Source: Aplysia californica
Taxonomy: Eukaryota > Mollusca > Gastropoda > Aplysiida > Aplysiidae
Length of the DNA stretch: 64,000 nucleotides
NCBI RefSeq assembly: GCF_000002075.1
Contig: NW_004797359.1
Span: forward strand, 1,016,810 to 1,080,809
Direction of reading: 5' to 3'
The position numbers and the translations under genes were made by a program. The notes under the pieces were generated by a model, which was not told where the DNA came from, ran no database searches, and saw only the letters and a list, made by a program, of their open reading frames with translations. Shown here in pieces: positions 11,256 through 24,919 of this stretch (position 1 is the first letter of the stretch; the number at the start of each line of letters is the position of its first letter).

Positions 11256-12505
11256 CTGGTGAAAATAAAAGCCCACATGTTGGAAGCACGCCAGAGATAT
11301 CCCTGCAGGCACTTAAGAATTTGTCAGAAGTTTGTAAATATTAAGAGGGTCTGGGAAGCACGAACGCTTATTATACCCAAATCAACACAGTTCAACTAGC
11401 ATTTTGACTAAACTCCCTCCCGCTTCAGTATAAGCCTAGAGAAACGCATCGACATGCAAGGAAAGAGTTATGGCCCGGTTATACGCAACGATAAATTGTA
11501 CAAAAACTGGACGATCTATCGATCATGAGACAAATCGTCAGGTGTAACCACAAAGTTGTACAAAGTTTGGACAATTGGACCATGGCTTGGAGACTTGGTC
11601 GAGAGATCAAGCACTGCTTCTTGATATCTTCCGTGCGATCACGGTCAGATTGGGGGGGGGGGGGGGGGGGAGACGCGCTGTGACGTAGAATCACTTTAAA
11701 ATTTGCCGCCGTGCAGGGTTAAATTTAAGGCTCAAAATTTTAAAAATAATTATATCAGGTAAAAACTGATTTCAAATTCGGAATCAGCGTCTCAAAATCA
11801 GCAAAGTTGCTCGCCGGGAACCTGACTTGGTGCGCTATTTTATATAAATGTTTGTAATATTATTTAGTTGATCGTCAAAGGCGAAGTTGCGTATCAAGGT
11901 CACCCGGTGCGTTGCACATCTGCAGCCAGTCAAGTCAACGAGTAGGAATCTCCCTGATCAAAAGAAAACTGGACGATCGACTGATACGTCTAAACAGACT
12001 ACACAGCTCGATAAAAAGGACAGTTCTCGCATACGACGAATCTGACAATATAATTATCGTTGCGTGTAACCGGGGCTTTAGACATACAGACAGAAAAAGA
12101 AAAAGCAGAATAAAGTAAGATGTAACAGTGACGCCCCTAACTATTCACCCCGGAGCTCCAGTAATCAAATAAAATGACCATTGCTTGTTGAGTAAAAGAG
12201 AAATTATATACATTGTACACATTTAAAATTCTAAATAACGACGGCCATTTAGGTCACAGGAACAGACAAACAGACAGAAACAAGGGCCTACCAGTGGCGC
12301 CCTCCAACCACCTACTACCTGATTTGAATGTGGAGGAAGACTAAAATCAGTACATGTGACTAAATGTAGATGTCTACTTGTCTCGAGTTACAGACTAGGC
12401 AGGCATGCGTAAATTACTATCAGCACAGCCATTTCGTGCAAGGGTACGTTACGGACTTTTCATCTACCGGTACCGATCAAGTACATGCGTGTTTTTAGGC
12501 CTGCT

Positions 12506-12693
<188 letters not shown>

Positions 12694-12794
12694 GAGTCTC
12701 TTTAGCCAGAGGGAGCAGTATCCTAACCATATTCAATGCTGTGCATAGGCCGACAAATAGTTTTAGTAAGAAAGACAGCACTTCCAACACAATT

Positions 12795-12943
12795 AGGTCA
12801 TAATATTAGAACTTGAAAGTGCTGAAGATTAGAGGAACGTAACATACAAGGAAAAGTAGGAGGAGCGATAAGGACGATTGATTTTGATAGAAAAGAAGGA
12901 GCAAACCACACCAGAGCAGCCGCCAATCACCCACCGAAATCTT
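12795..12943 (-). repeat. Hairpin-tailed SINE-like family copy, diverged
   Basis: Matches the family from the 5' end to the middle; the hairpin has decayed. Next to a long CT/GA microsatellite. Confidence 0.6.
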
Positions 12944-13746
12944 TAAGATGATTTATGCCAATACACAAAAAAACAAAGTATGTGCCAACAACTGATGCGT
13001 GGAGATGTTATAATAAAAGGTGTTGGTTGGCCAATAGTAGAATGGCCTATGGGGTCAAACAACGGGGTTGTTGTAAAAACACAAGGCTCCTACCCTCTAT
13101 AAAACCCATAAAATAAAGTTGAGTGAAAAAAACACCGGCTCTTGGGTTGATCAAACATGGTTCCCCAACTACAGCGTACACAGCCGCCATCCTGTAAAAG
13201 ACATAACTAGGAGAAAGGAAGGAATAGCGAACACAGTCGTGGCAAGACCTTCCTACAGCGCCGTAAACCATTAAAACAAATAAACATGCCGACGGAAAGC
13301 TGTTCAAATGGATTAAGCCTAGAAAGTAAAAGGTTGGGGGGGGGGGGGGGGGGGGGGGTTCGGAGAGAGAAAAACAGATTTCATTCTTTTAACATAATGT
13401 GTACATTTAACCTACGTTACATATCTTTTCCTGTTTTTAACACGTTTTTAAAAAAATTCCAGCGCTTAGAACTTGAATTTCGCAAAATATTTCTGGAGCA
13501 CATGCAACCGATATCACAGATTAAGAACGTGCAATTTAATTTAAAGTAAAATACAATGTTTAAAAATCTGAGTTTTGTAGGCCTACATCTGAACAACTGG
13601 CGGACGATGTGTGAAATGGTAGGACTGGTGGTAAAATAATTCACCATTAGCAGTCCAATTTAGACCGGTAACCCCAACCCAGAGCATTTTAAATATCTAA
13701 CCTTAATTAGTCAAAGAAAGACTCAAACGGATTCAAAAGAAAATGT

Positions 13747-13752
13747 TTTATT
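13747..13752 (-). terminator. Canonical poly(A) signal downstream of T8
   Basis: AATAAA on the minus strand 91 bases beyond the T8 stop, in an A/T-rich stretch. The best-placed poly(A) hexamer in the array. Confidence 0.5.
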
Positions 13753-13842
13753 TTTTAAAACGACGATTGCTAATACACAGGTACAATACCAAGTTGAAAC
13801 GGAGCGAGGTACAATAGGTATAAGCTTCTATTAAAATGAGAT

Positions 13843-14612
13843 CTATTCGTTCATAGTCTGGGTGGGCAATAGCATGGACTGATTGGGCTGAGAACTTGGT
13901 GAACTCTCCCCACTCTGTAGTGACTCGGCACTGTCAACCTCAACTTTCATGTTTGCCTCTGGTTGTTGTTCGGACTGCTGTTGCTGTTGCTGCTGCTGAG
14001 GCGACTGGCTTCTCAGACTGAGAGGAATGGAAGACGGAATGGAATGACGGGCGAGTCGGCCCGGCCTGTGGTGACCCTGTCGGTCGGCTGGAGACATGCC
14101 CGTACAGTTGTGATCGTACAGCTGGGGCTTGTACTTGAAGGAGCGCCCACAAAGACTGCACACCAGGGGTTTTCCAAGGCCGTGCTTGCCCCGCAAGTGC
14201 TCTTTGAGCGCGCACATCTGGCTGTACACCCGCTGGCAAATGTGGCACATGAGCCGGTTGTGTCCCGTGCAATTCACCTCGTGCGCCGAGCAGGCCGACG
14301 GGTTGGTGTATTTCCCCCCGCACTTGGAGCAGGTCGTGAACACAGTATTGCCGTAGATGTCTCTCGAAACGCGGGCGTTGGACGAGGAGGAGGTAGAGTG
14401 GTGGGCGTGAGCAGCTTGACTGTGGTGGTGCAGGTTGAAGCTGGACGATAGACCCCACCGATCTTGTGCGGAATTGGTGAGGGGACTCAAAGGGTAGGAC
14501 ATCCGGCGTGATGGCCAAACGCCCGAGCTACCAGAGTCGCCAGCGGAGCTACCCGCCAGGCGACTGGAGGACCCGGCCTGATACCCGACCAACACTTCCC
14601 TCTGGATATCGC
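13843..14612 (-). CDS. Terminal zinc-finger exon T8 (three fingers, long Gln/Ser tail)
   Basis: Acceptor tcccttctccccag at 14,613, phase 1 (G|GC, Gly), 255 residues, the longest terminal exon. A Ser/Gly/His-rich leader of 93 residues. Finger 1 at 94-114 (CSKC, helix NPSACSAHEVNC), finger 2 at 122-143 (CHIC, helix QMCALKEHLRGKH), finger 3 at 151-169 (CSLC, helix YKPQLYDHNC) with an unusually short H-x1-C end. The tail holds eight consecutive Gln and a SUMO-like MKVE, typical of a transcription-factor regulatory region. A canonical poly(A) signal follows. Paralogue of T11 despite 9 kb of separation. Confidence 0.87.
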
Positions 14613-15181
14613 CTGGGGAGAAGGGAGAAAACAGCTGGAATGACACTTGGGAGTTGAGCCACACCGAACATCGAGCATGCACTGGCCGCTTGACAGAAAT
14701 AAAAAGGTCCATTTACCATCTCAAAACGTACAAGAGAGAGGATTTTAACAACGCAAAGGGGAAGTAGTCGCTCACCAATTTCTTCAAAGAGATATCCGCG
14801 TTTTTACAGAAGCGCACATTACAAGTACAGAGTGTAGAAGAGGGAAGGTTTAGAATAACTGACGATACCGGTACAAAGCACTCTTCGGTTGCAATAATAT
14901 ATTTTTTGGACACTGAAACCGAATAGTTATATAACCCTTAAAGAAACTAAACTCGATAAAACATGAACGTAAAATGATAAGCGACATTGCTAGAATCAAA
15001 CAAAAACAAGCTAAGCCAGCTCCAAACAAAACAACATAACACTCAAACGATTCAAAATTTACTTTTCACTAAACAGTTCTTCTCATAATCTACTGTAGGT
15101 CCAAATTCCGTAGTTGTCCCGGCGATATACTACTGTAACACTTGTCATCATTCACTTCTTCTTGTTTCCGTCAACTTGCCT

Positions 15182-15358
15182 TGGGTGGTTGGCGGGTGCT
15201 CTGGTGTGGTTTGCTTCTTCCTTCCTATCAAACATCTATCGTCTTTTTCTCCCCTTCCTCTTTTTTATGTTTGTTACTCTCTTGTAACAGCTCTAATCTT
15301 CTGGCGCTCTTATGACCTTATGCAGTTGCGAGCGCCGTAAAACCTCTACTAAAACTAA
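15182..15358 (+). repeat. Hairpin-tailed SINE-like family, plus-strand copy
   Basis: Begins TGGGTGGTTGGCGGGTGCTC and ends with the hairpin GGCGCTC-(20)-GAGCGCC followed by GTAAAACCTCTAC. About 177 bp, no tRNA head visible. This is the only plus-strand copy; the others are in the host gene's sense orientation. Confidence 0.75.
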
Positions 15359-16116
15359 AACTGGTTTTGACGGAGCACTCATGACCGTACCCTTCCTTAA
15401 CTTCAACGTCTTTTCTCTCTCATTGGAAGGACTGAGGAGGTAATCAATCCCAGAACTTCTACATTATTTAGCAATTCTTGTGCACACTTACTTCATTTAC
15501 AAATATGGCATCAGAAGGATCAAAGAGGATAATTTTTTTTTAATGTAAAAAATAAAAACTTCCACAGACAATAAAGCAGCTGTTAGCGTTGTTGGTTTTT
15601 GTTTTAATAAGGTTGTACGACGTAACTGCATACGGTCATACGAGCGCCAAGGGGTGGATGTCAACAGAGAAGTCCAAACGGGGAATCACGCTTACTCTGC
15701 TCACCTCTCTAGCCTCAACAGCACAAAGTCTGCTTCGACTTTCTAAGGCACCCCGGAAATGGCAGTTCACAAGAGAGTGACAAACATACAAAAGAAGTAG
15801 AGAAAAAATGATAGTAAGGATGAGGAAAGAAAAAGCGGTCACGTGTCACCAAGAAGAGATTCGGACAATAGAAAAGTACAAGACTGCACCCACAGCAACT
15901 TGCTTCCGACGGTAATAGATACGAGTGACACACGGTATAGAAAAGTTCATACCGATACATGTGCAAGATGGCACAACACGAGACCAAATACCGTTCGTCA
16001 CTATGACTGCGGATCATGATAACTAATGGCCCCCGGTCAGGATAGCGGTCAGATATGGGGAAAACGTCCCAGAAAAAAAAATCCGAAACACAAATCGTAG
16101 CCCAAATTTTAAAAAA

Positions 16117-16293
16117 AGTTTTAGTAGAAGTTTTACGGCGCTCGCAACTGATAAGGTCATATGTGCGCCAGAAGATTAGTGGTGTTACAAAAGAGTAACA
16201 AACATTAAAAAAAGAAGAAGGGGAGAAATGGACAATAGATGTTTGATAGGAAAGAAGAAGGAAACCACACCAGAGCACCCGCCAACCACCCAC
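16117..16293 (-). repeat. Hairpin-tailed SINE-like family copy
   Basis: Full-length minus-strand copy with GGCGC/GCGCC arms. Confidence 0.75.
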
Positions 16294-16830
16294 TCCAAAA
16301 ATTTTGAAAATGTTACTGCTGATTCTAAATCTGTGGCATCGGTTGCAAGTGCTCGAGAACTATTGTATCGAAATTAAAATTCTAATTCTAAATGTTTTTA
16401 AAAAAGCAAGAAAAGATATACATGTATGGCGGTACAATTTGTAAAAGAAAGAAACAATTTTAATTTTTTGCCCTGATTTCTTTTTTACAGTAACAGTAAC
16501 AGCTTGACGACAACCCACGTTCGCATTCTCCAAAGTGATTCCGATCTTTCAAACGTGTTTGATTTCAGTTTCAGGCCATCGAGTCGGGCGATCGGCCCGA
16601 TCCAGCCGTAGTGGGCACCCCGTTTAACAGTACAAAGTCTGTATAACCTGGAAATAATATATAAAATGTACAAGGACTGTTCTAATTCAACAGAATTATT
16701 TCACAAGGTCAACTACCTCCAATTCTAACTGTGCCTCCTGTGTATCATGGGGCTGCAGAGAATTCCAGTGTTACCAAGAACTCGAGTTTTCACGAATCAA
16801 ATGCTTTCATATTGCATGGGTGGGGTGTTA

Positions 16831-17014
16831 GTTTTAGAAGAGGTTTTACGACGCTCGCAACAGCAGGTCATATGAGCGCCAGAAGATTAGAGTAGAGGTG
16901 TTACAAGAGAGCAACAAACATAAAAAAGAAGAAGGGGAGATAAGGACGATAGATGTTAGATAGGAAAGAAGAAGCAGCAGCAAACCACACCAGAGCACCC
17001 GCCAACCACCCACA
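16831..17014 (-). repeat. Hairpin-tailed SINE-like family copy
   Basis: Full-length minus-strand copy, 0.5 kb from the previous one, with one mismatched arm base and a short duplicated AGC. Confidence 0.75.
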
Positions 17015-17219
17015 GGAGAGGGATGGGGGCGAGGCACAAGCTCAAGAAATACAACAGGCAGTCCGACAAAGAGATAAGACTGAGGGGGCTTATGAAAATG
17101 TAGAATCACACAAACTAAACTACATTTTAATGTAAATACACAATATGGGACTGTTTTCTTTTTTCTAATGTATGTGTTTTTACAACGTTTCGGCACAATT
17201 TAGATTATCAATCATTATC

Positions 17220-17402
17220 AAGGGGGCGGGCTTCTTACTCAGCCTATTAGGGCGAACCTGGGCCGATGGGGATACAAAATCACCTTAGAAAGAACAAGAT
17301 ACACACACATTCAATTTTTTTAAAATTCTCCCTACTCGGGAATCGAACTCCAGTCTCCTGGGACAACGAAGTGCCTAAAAGCTGCACCACAGATGCCAAG
17401 TG
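17220..17402 (-). repeat. Second tRNA-derived SINE family, copy 3
   Basis: Minus-strand head GGCATCTGTGGTGCAGCTTT with B box GAGTTCGATTCCC, ending in AGTAAGAAGCCCGCC. The best-preserved pol III boxes of this family in the window. Confidence 0.7.
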
Positions 17403-19328
17403 GGCTGTTTTCAGAGATCACAGACACAGGTAAAAAAAACGCACGTTGGAGAAAACAGCATGCCACACACGGATACATGTACCTTTCTTTAGCTCTCATC
17501 CCATTAGCCACACGAAAGACAACACACATGGATGGGTGGAGACAGAAATGGTTAATGAGAAAGACAGACAGACACAGATACAGGATCGACGTAAACCGAG
17601 ACGAGGAACACACTGTGGAACACGAAATACACAAGGAGGGCTAAAACTGAGAGGAAAAAAAGAAACAAGAGAAAGTGTTCACAAAGTAGCATTCTTTATT
17701 CCAATCATAATTCTTTTTAAAAAAAAGAATACAAAATAAAAATTCTACCCACGCGTATCAATATTGGTGACCATAGCGTCAGAAATAGTATCATATGTCA
17801 TCAACCAAAACAATTATTGTACACAAAGCACAACAAAACAACCTAAATTTGCATCATCATTCCCTCTTACCCCCCCCCCCCCCCCCCACTCCCTCCCCCG
17901 GAAAAAGCAAACAAAACCCCACGAATTAAAATAATGGAGATCGAATTAGATCAACATGCAATTATTTCAGGTTCAGGCAAATAAAAATAACATTTTCATT
18001 AGACACTGACCAAACAAAAAATAATTTTTTAAAAACACTTGCTATGCTCGCTCTTTGAACTTCTTAGAGACACCACTGACAGACAGGAGAGATAAAATAC
18101 ATCTAGTAAACTTCAAATTTTTAATGCATGACGATACGGTCTAGGTAACAATGACAAAGAGAAATTGACCCAACTGCCATTGTATTAATATCTTACACCA
18201 ATGTAAAAAGATCAGAGGGAGAAAACTGAAGGGGTGATCGTTGCCTTAACATTTATCTTAGAATTGATTTTTTTTTTTTACCCAAAAAATCAACCCCGGG
18301 GATGCATACAAAGTGTTTATAATGTGGAAAGCTGGTTGATCAAGTAGATGTTTTATGGCACCGTCGTCACAGTTTGGGATAATTCCATGCGTTGCAAGCG
18401 CTTGCATAGAAGGCAGCAATAACCCCCCCCCCCCCCCCCCAAAGAAACAAATTGAATTGCCGTGAGAAATGCATTTTTTTTTTTAAGTACGGCAAACACA
18501 GGTAGATTATTTGCCTCTAGATCTAGTGATCTTTTTTATCCTCGACACTACCAAAACGACTTCTTAGACAAACACTTCCTGATCCCTCCACCCTGCTAGC
18601 CTACCCGTATGTGTGCTCCAAGCTTTGGTACACAACCTTTTGTCAACACTATCACCACAACAAATGACCGTACACTTAGGGCAGACATTGAACAAATAGC
18701 TCGCATGGAGGATTCTAGCCTGCATGGTAACATTAACCAAACAAGAAGCTGTTTAAGGTTTCTGAACAGCTCTTTGAACTACAGATTATCACGACATGCC
18801 CACAAATGGCTCGTTTCTCCAACCCCGGAGATGATTAAAATAACTTAAAATACCGTTTAAAAAACATCCCAAGAAAAGCGGTAAAGGCCATTTTAATTTC
18901 ACGATCATTGTTTACAATTTGCCATGGCACGAACTGTTGCACTTTTTCTAGAAAAATACCCCCCCCCCCAAAAAAAAAAAAATTATAATAAACAATTTTT
19001 AAAAATACACCATGCTCACCGAAACTAGTGACCGTCAAAAGTACAACTTCTAACGCTGTTTACACTGAACCCCCCCCCCCCCCCCCCCCCCAAAAAAAAA
19101 GGACAGAGCGAGAGGTCATTTTAAAAAGTCAACTCCTCTACTTCCGTTACTTTTACAGGAATTCAAAACTTGGTACCGGTACGATACTGTTCACGCACTG
19201 CAAACGTACGCACGCAGTCATGTGAAGAAGCAAACTGTCACAACCACAAGACAAGATTTTTCAATTGTCTTAAATACATGCACAGCACTGGCCAGACAAG
19301 GCAAAGACACCATTCTTTACTTAAACGA

Positions 19329-19741
19329 TCAACCCTGTAGCCAACAAGTCTGCTTGTGCTCATTTAAACGCAGGAAAGACCTAAAGCTCTGGCCACAGTT
19401 CTTGCAGACGATAGTGTCACCGATACGATGAACGTTTCGCATGTGCACGCGCAGATTGTACCTCCGGCCGAACGTCTTCCCACACTCTGGGCACGCCACC
19501 ACCAGTCCGCCCCGGCAGTGATGCGCGTGCTTGAGCAGCCTGTCCCGACTAGGGAAGTCTTTGCCGCAATGCAGGCACACCTGTCGCTGCTCGCTGTTGG
19601 ACGGAGGAGTTGTGGTTGTGGACGGGGGTAGGAAACCCAACGGGACCACTGAGGTGGGCTGAAACACGAGGTTCTGGCCCACATTAGCCAGTCCCGGCAT
19701 CCCACTGCCTCTTACGGCCGCTTGCTGCTCCAGCCAAGTCC
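19329..19741 (-). CDS. Terminal zinc-finger exon T9 (three fingers, C2HC-C2H2-C2HC)
   Basis: Acceptor catgctctccccag at 19,742, phase 1 (G|GG, Gly), 136 residues. A 54-residue leader rich in Gly, Val and Thr/Pro (FLPPSTTTTPPSNSEQ). Finger 1 at 55-75 (CLHC, helix SRDRLLKHAHHC), finger 2 at 83-104 (CPEC, helix RRYNLRVHMRNVH), finger 3 at 112-132 (CKNC, helix SFLRLNEHKQTC), tail WLQG. Linkers RGGLVVA and RIGDTIV are seven residues, the second matching the spacing of the inverse-class linkers. Confidence 0.86.
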
Positions 19742-20515
19742 CTGGGGAGAGCATGGGGGCGTTAGCTAGTACTGTCTATCAACACAGAAGCTGCACCAAA
19801 CGGGGAGTTCCTTGGCGTTGAGGAGGAACAAGAGCTATCAGAGTGTCAATTCGCATCATGCGCAAAAAGAAAGATCACTAACAGGCGTGGCTGGGCCAAA
19901 ATCAGATAGTTCACAATGTTCCCTGCCCTTTGCGCGACACAACGACTACATTTTGTACCCAGCTATTCCGATCAAACAAGGTTTAGCACCCCTCAGGGTT
20001 TAATGGGAATCGCCCGAGAGCACCAATAATGCAAACAAGTTGAAATTCAGAGCAAAGAGAGCTGCTTCTTCACACAGTGAAGAGAGAAAAACATTTGATG
20101 ACCTCCATCTCGTTTTAAAAAGTGTACTCTGTTGTAGTTTCTAAGTTAATGAACTTAACCACAACGGGTCATGGCAATAGGTAAGAGAGACGTAAAGGAA
20201 GGTAGTTTTGTTAATCTTCTGTATCGACATCAGTGTTTTGACGTTCAAGACAGGGAGAATCACATAATCTCAGACATGGTAAGACAACAAAGACAAAGCT
20301 TGATAAAAAATTGAAATGAAAACTTTGAAAATAAGCATGGCTTTGCAAAGTTATCATTCAAAGACCCACACTCTCCACAGAAGACATTGTGTTGGAGCTG
20401 GAAGACAGACAAAAGAAAGTCTTCTAGAGCGGGGATTATGATAAAACGCAAACAAGACCTGTTATGATCCAACTGTGTTTTGATTTTAAAGTGGGAGGGG
20501 GGATCCATCTGTGAG

Positions 20516-20847
20516 CTATCCAATGTTAGTACCGGCACAATGCATTACATGACGGCTCAGCTTTAGGTAAGACCGAAAGCTTGCTCCGCATACTTTGCAG
20601 ACTGGAGGGTCCCCCCAGTTGTGCTTGTTCCGCATATGAACACGCAGGTTATCTTTCCTACGAAAGGGTTGCTGGCACGCGGGACACTGAAGCTTCCAAT
20701 TTCTGAAGCAGTTTATGCTGTGAGCAATGACTTCTGACATCGAATTGCACACCAAGCCACAGTGAGAGCAGCTCCGTCGACTCTCAGGAGCAATGGGTCC
20801 GTGGGAGGATTCTGATGCTCCAGGTGTGCAGGAAGAATCGAAAAAAC
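20516..20847 (-). CDS. Terminal zinc-finger exon T10 (three fingers, C2HC-C2H2-C2HC)
   Basis: Acceptor caactgttccgtcag at 20,848, phase 1 (G|GT, Gly), 109 residues. Leader FFDSSCTPGASESSHG. Finger 1 at 26-46 (CSHC, helix SMSEVIAHSINC) is degenerate in its core but keeps all zinc ligands; finger 2 at 54-75 (CPAC, helix RKDNLRVHMRNKH); finger 3 at 83-103 (CKVC, helix SYLKLSRHVMHC); tail AGTNIG. Linkers FRNWKLQ and NWGDPPV are seven residues. Sister of T9, 0.8 kb away (NLRVHMRN-x-H and SFRS shared). Confidence 0.85.
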
Positions 20848-23800
20848 CTGACGGAACAGTTGCTCCCTGAAACCTGTGGACGACCCCTGGGGATTTAATG
20901 GGAATCGCCTGAGTTACTTGCTAGTCATTGGCATCCTCTTGATATAAGAGATATAAAAGTGTTTTGCACGTCACCTTCTGACATATCACTGCTGTATATG
21001 TACTGGGCTCACGACAGAAACATTTTCCAACGTTACCGGTACTAACAGCCGTCAAAGTCAACACCCCTGCTACAAAGTTTGCAAAATGCATGTATCAAAG
21101 ACAATGTGCTGGCACCGATTACTACAGATATTAAAAAACCCTGCCACCCGATCATTCCTTCACCCATGAACGTACATTATTTTTTTTATTTCTTTGAACA
21201 TCGACCTAAAGGGAAGGAATTTGCCATGGACAAATGACAAACCAGAAAAAACCCACCTCATGCCACATATTTGATCAGGTGTCGAAGACCAACAATTTCT
21301 GCCTAAAAAGCACACCGGTACAGCTTTCAGAAGACAGCTCTTGTGTTTAATATGAAACATGAAGCAGTCTTGCTTTACTAACAAGTGGGAAAGGAACAAA
21401 AAATCTGACTCTGTAGACCATTCATCTTTTCATGTCGTACTTCTGACCAAAGCATCGGCACCCTAACCTTAAAAGGAACACAGCAATGAGATTCCATGGG
21501 GAGAAAAATAAAGCTATAAAAAAACCAATCACTCGAACTAGCTGTATACATGTATCTTCGGAAGCATAGTACTAATAAAACAGTACCTCCAAGCCAAAAA
21601 GGATCAGAGCACCAAAAAAAACCCCAAAAAAACAAGTCTGCATTACATCACAAAGCTTTTTGTTTCTTACCTAAAATAGGTTAGAGAATACGCTTTTTTA
21701 AAACCTTTTTAAAAAGTAAGCAGCAACGCACCAAAAGTTTCAGCAGAAAAAGATAAATCAACACAAAAACATAACATATAAAAAAATACCACTCTAAATC
21801 TGAACACAAAATGACATAATGCGTCAAACTTAAACGGCAAACCAGCATTATTTTTCTTTAACCTCACTTCTTCTCAAGCAGGATTTAGGAATGATACATA
21901 TATCTTATGCAATAATTTACATGAAATGTAGAAATATACTTTTAATTAAACTTAAAATTAAAAAACTATGATGATCTTAAAGCGAAAAATTGGATGCACA
22001 CAAGGATTCAACCTACATATATGAACTAGGCAGCAATTCGGGAATTTGGAGAGGGAGGCTCTTGAACTGTTCCAACATTACATTAAGCATAAAAATAAAG
22101 GTGGAAGCGAAAAGAAAACGCACAATTTGTTTACAGAAATGGCAACCGAAACTACTTTTACATTCCGATGAAAGATCTCATTAGAATCCTTTTTGCATAG
22201 CGTTCACAAACTAAACACGCAATTTGTGAATACAAAATAACGTACAGAGAAAATTTGTGCATAAATTAAATAGGCCAGCATCTGACACTCGTCCAGCAGC
22301 TGGTATCTCTATCATCAAAATATTTTACGGAAAGCACGTCGGCAGGATGATGTAGGGTTGGTGTGTCAAGCACAGAGCTTGTATATGCTGAACAGCAGAG
22401 GTAGGGGCAATAATCGGGTCTGAGTTCATACTGGGCAACATACACATCTAATCTACATTCATTTGCTCACTTTTCACTTATCATATTCAATCAGTTCAAG
22501 CGACAATACCTAATCACATTTTTTAAATATCATATTCGCCTTTCACATATAATTAGGTTTCGATCAAAACTCCAGTTAAAAGAAGACAGAACATTTCTCT
22601 CATTTTTCAATCAAAGGCACAATCAAGTACCTACAGTTTTTCAAAGGGACTAAAGTCTGGAAGTCACATGTGCATGTCAAACACACGCATGATCTTTTGT
22701 GGAGGACAGGAAATTTTACATCTGTAGAAGGTGCACTTTTTGAAAGTCCTGAGATATAAAGTGGGAAACAAGTCCCATCTCTTCAATTGTGTCAGAAGAC
22801 TGGCTGAACTGAACCCAGGCCCTCCTACGCGTCACCAATAAAATTTCTTTTATATTACGTGTTCCAATTATAAAATGTGTTATTCCCCTGTCCACACAAC
22901 AACATAATGAACATTATAACTTTTAACTTTAATACGGTCAGGGGTTGTTTTTTTTCAGAGGTGGGCTTCTTCAATTAGAAACTACTCATTCCATAACTGA
23001 ATTCCTCTGCCTTCTACCAGAAAGCTTAATAATCTAACTACAAACGCTAGTCTGTATACAGACCCTAGTCAAGTTAAAATGTTGGTGTTGGTGTACTAGT
23101 TGTAGTAGTCATAGTACAAAGGTCAGCATCTAAGTCTTTAAAATTCCCAGTCAATAAAATAAAAATCAACTTGTATTAGTACATTACTGGCTCAATTAAA
23201 AGCATGTCATGTCACTGCATGCCAATGAATTCACAGCTTTGTGTGCTCTTTTAGTCAAAATGAGTATTTTACGATTGTTCTACTTATAACATTCAACAGA
23301 TGTTCAGAACACATATACACACCACACACACACCGCAAAACTTAAGTGGCAGCTGACTGCTTCTTTAATTTCACTTTCAGTCGCCTTCCCACCACCGTGA
23401 CTTACTTCTATAGTTTTAAGTTTATATCCAAATTTCAACCCAATATTACAATAATCTAATTTTTTGCCCATAAAGTATCACTAATGATCTGGCAGTCAGG
23501 ATATGGAAAATAGAGAACCAACCCCAACCCCTCTCCCAAAAAAAATATAAATAAATAAATAGATAAATAAATAACAAAACCCACTGGCACTGTTGGTAAC
23601 ATACACAGCAAAGAACCCTGTACAGCTCTGCCCTCTGACCACTAAGGCCACAACCAGATTAACACAAAAATCAACATTGACTAGACCTAAAGTACCGGGT
23701 AACAAATAAAACAAAAGACACGACTGCCAAGAACCATGACTTTGTTCAGGAGAAGAAATTTTGCGGGGCTGGGTGCATGAGCTCATAAGTACAGTATCAA

Positions 23801-23870
23801 AGACAAGCCAAAGAGAATGCACAGACACTGTTTTGGACTGAGGGGAAAACAAAGAAAATCCAAATTACGC

Positions 23871-24412
23871 TCATAGTCCAAGAGTGGGTTTCATATCAGG
23901 TAGAAGGTTTTCTATAGTATCCATGTCAACAGAAAGTGTCTCGTTGGTAGATGACTGCTCCACCGGGGTGCTCATTCTCTCTTGTTTGACAAAGCCTGTG
24001 CCAGTGACCAAGTCTAAATCTAGCTCTAGTCTCGGAATTCTGGCCTCGCAGATCAACTGATGCTGATACATCTGCGGTTTGTATTTGAAATTTCGCCCAC
24101 AGAAGCGACATTCGACTTTCTTGCCCACACCATGAATTCCCCTCATGTGTTCCGCCAGCGAGTCGTATCGGCTGAGAACTTTCAAGCAGATGGTGCACGT
24201 TAAGTGGCGCTTTCCGTTGCAAGTCTTCTTGTGCACAGCCATGGCCACGTGATCGCGAGACACATAAGTGCACTTTCGGCAAGACATGACACGGCTCCAG
24301 CCCAGAGAGCTCCGCATTCCACCCAGGACGCCACCAGAGTCCACACGCCCAAATCGACTCAAAGAGGAGGCATCTCCGGTAAACGCCATTTTCCGATTCC
24401 ACAAAGCAACAG
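23871..24412 (-). CDS. Terminal zinc-finger exon T11 (three fingers, C2HC-C2H2-C2HC)
   Basis: Acceptor tttcccccctttta(g) at 24,413, phase 1 (G|CT, Ala), 179 residues. Finger 1 at 44-64 (CRKC, helix RDHVAMAVHKKTC), finger 2 at 72-93 (CTIC, helix RYDSLAEHMRGIH), finger 3 at 101-121 (CRFC, helix YKPQMYQHQLIC); both linkers are seven residues (NGKRHLT, GVGKKVE). A 58-residue acidic tail has a SUMO-like VKQE and leucine/aspartate clusters (DTIENLLPDMKP) that could act as an activation or cofactor-binding segment (inference). Finger 1 lacks the usual Phe/Tyr spacing. Paralogue of T8 (EHxRGxHGxGK and FKYKPQxY shared). Confidence 0.85.
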
Positions 24413-24919
24413 CTAAAAGGGGGGAAACAAAGAAAGACGCAGGTGTTATCATACATGTGCCATGCTTTGTAAGTGCGACATGAGAGCTTCGTGTTGTCGG
24501 AGAGTAGCAATGGGCCGACCTGGTACATGTAGGGGTAGACATTTTTGCGTGCTAATTTAGTAATTTCTTTCCTCTGATCTTCAAACGTTAGTACTTAAAC
24601 TTAAAACTGGCACAGGAACTCTTCAGTACCCCCATGCCAGCTTCACAAAATATTCTTTATATTTACAACCGACTGAGAGTGAAAGCAGCGCAACACACGC
24701 AAGTGAAACATTTATTTCGACAGCTTTGGTTAGTTTATTTTTTTCATAGTGATTGCTGTGCAGTTTCGTTATTTTGTGTTTTATTTTACATTTTTTTTCC
24801 TGGAGTGACTTACAATACAATTAGATGGAAAACACGCATGACGAAAAAAAAAGATAATTATCACACTGCACCGGTCACTTTAGTTGTGCTTTACTTATGT
24901 TCACTCTTCCTCGTTTCGT

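Larger units (their letters stand above)
14613..19328. other. Interval T9-T8 without coding sequence
   Basis: 4.7 kb with three hairpin-tailed SINE-like copies, one second-family SINE, and C-runs at about 17,871, 18,423, 18,960 and 19,071. No finger exon seen in any frame I read. Confidence 0.6.

Noticed and set aside
13963-14451. 162-residue plus-strand open frame
   Set aside because: Antisense shadow of T8, as are 3,872-4,222 (T2), 5,070-5,393 (T3) and 7,872-8,270 (T5).
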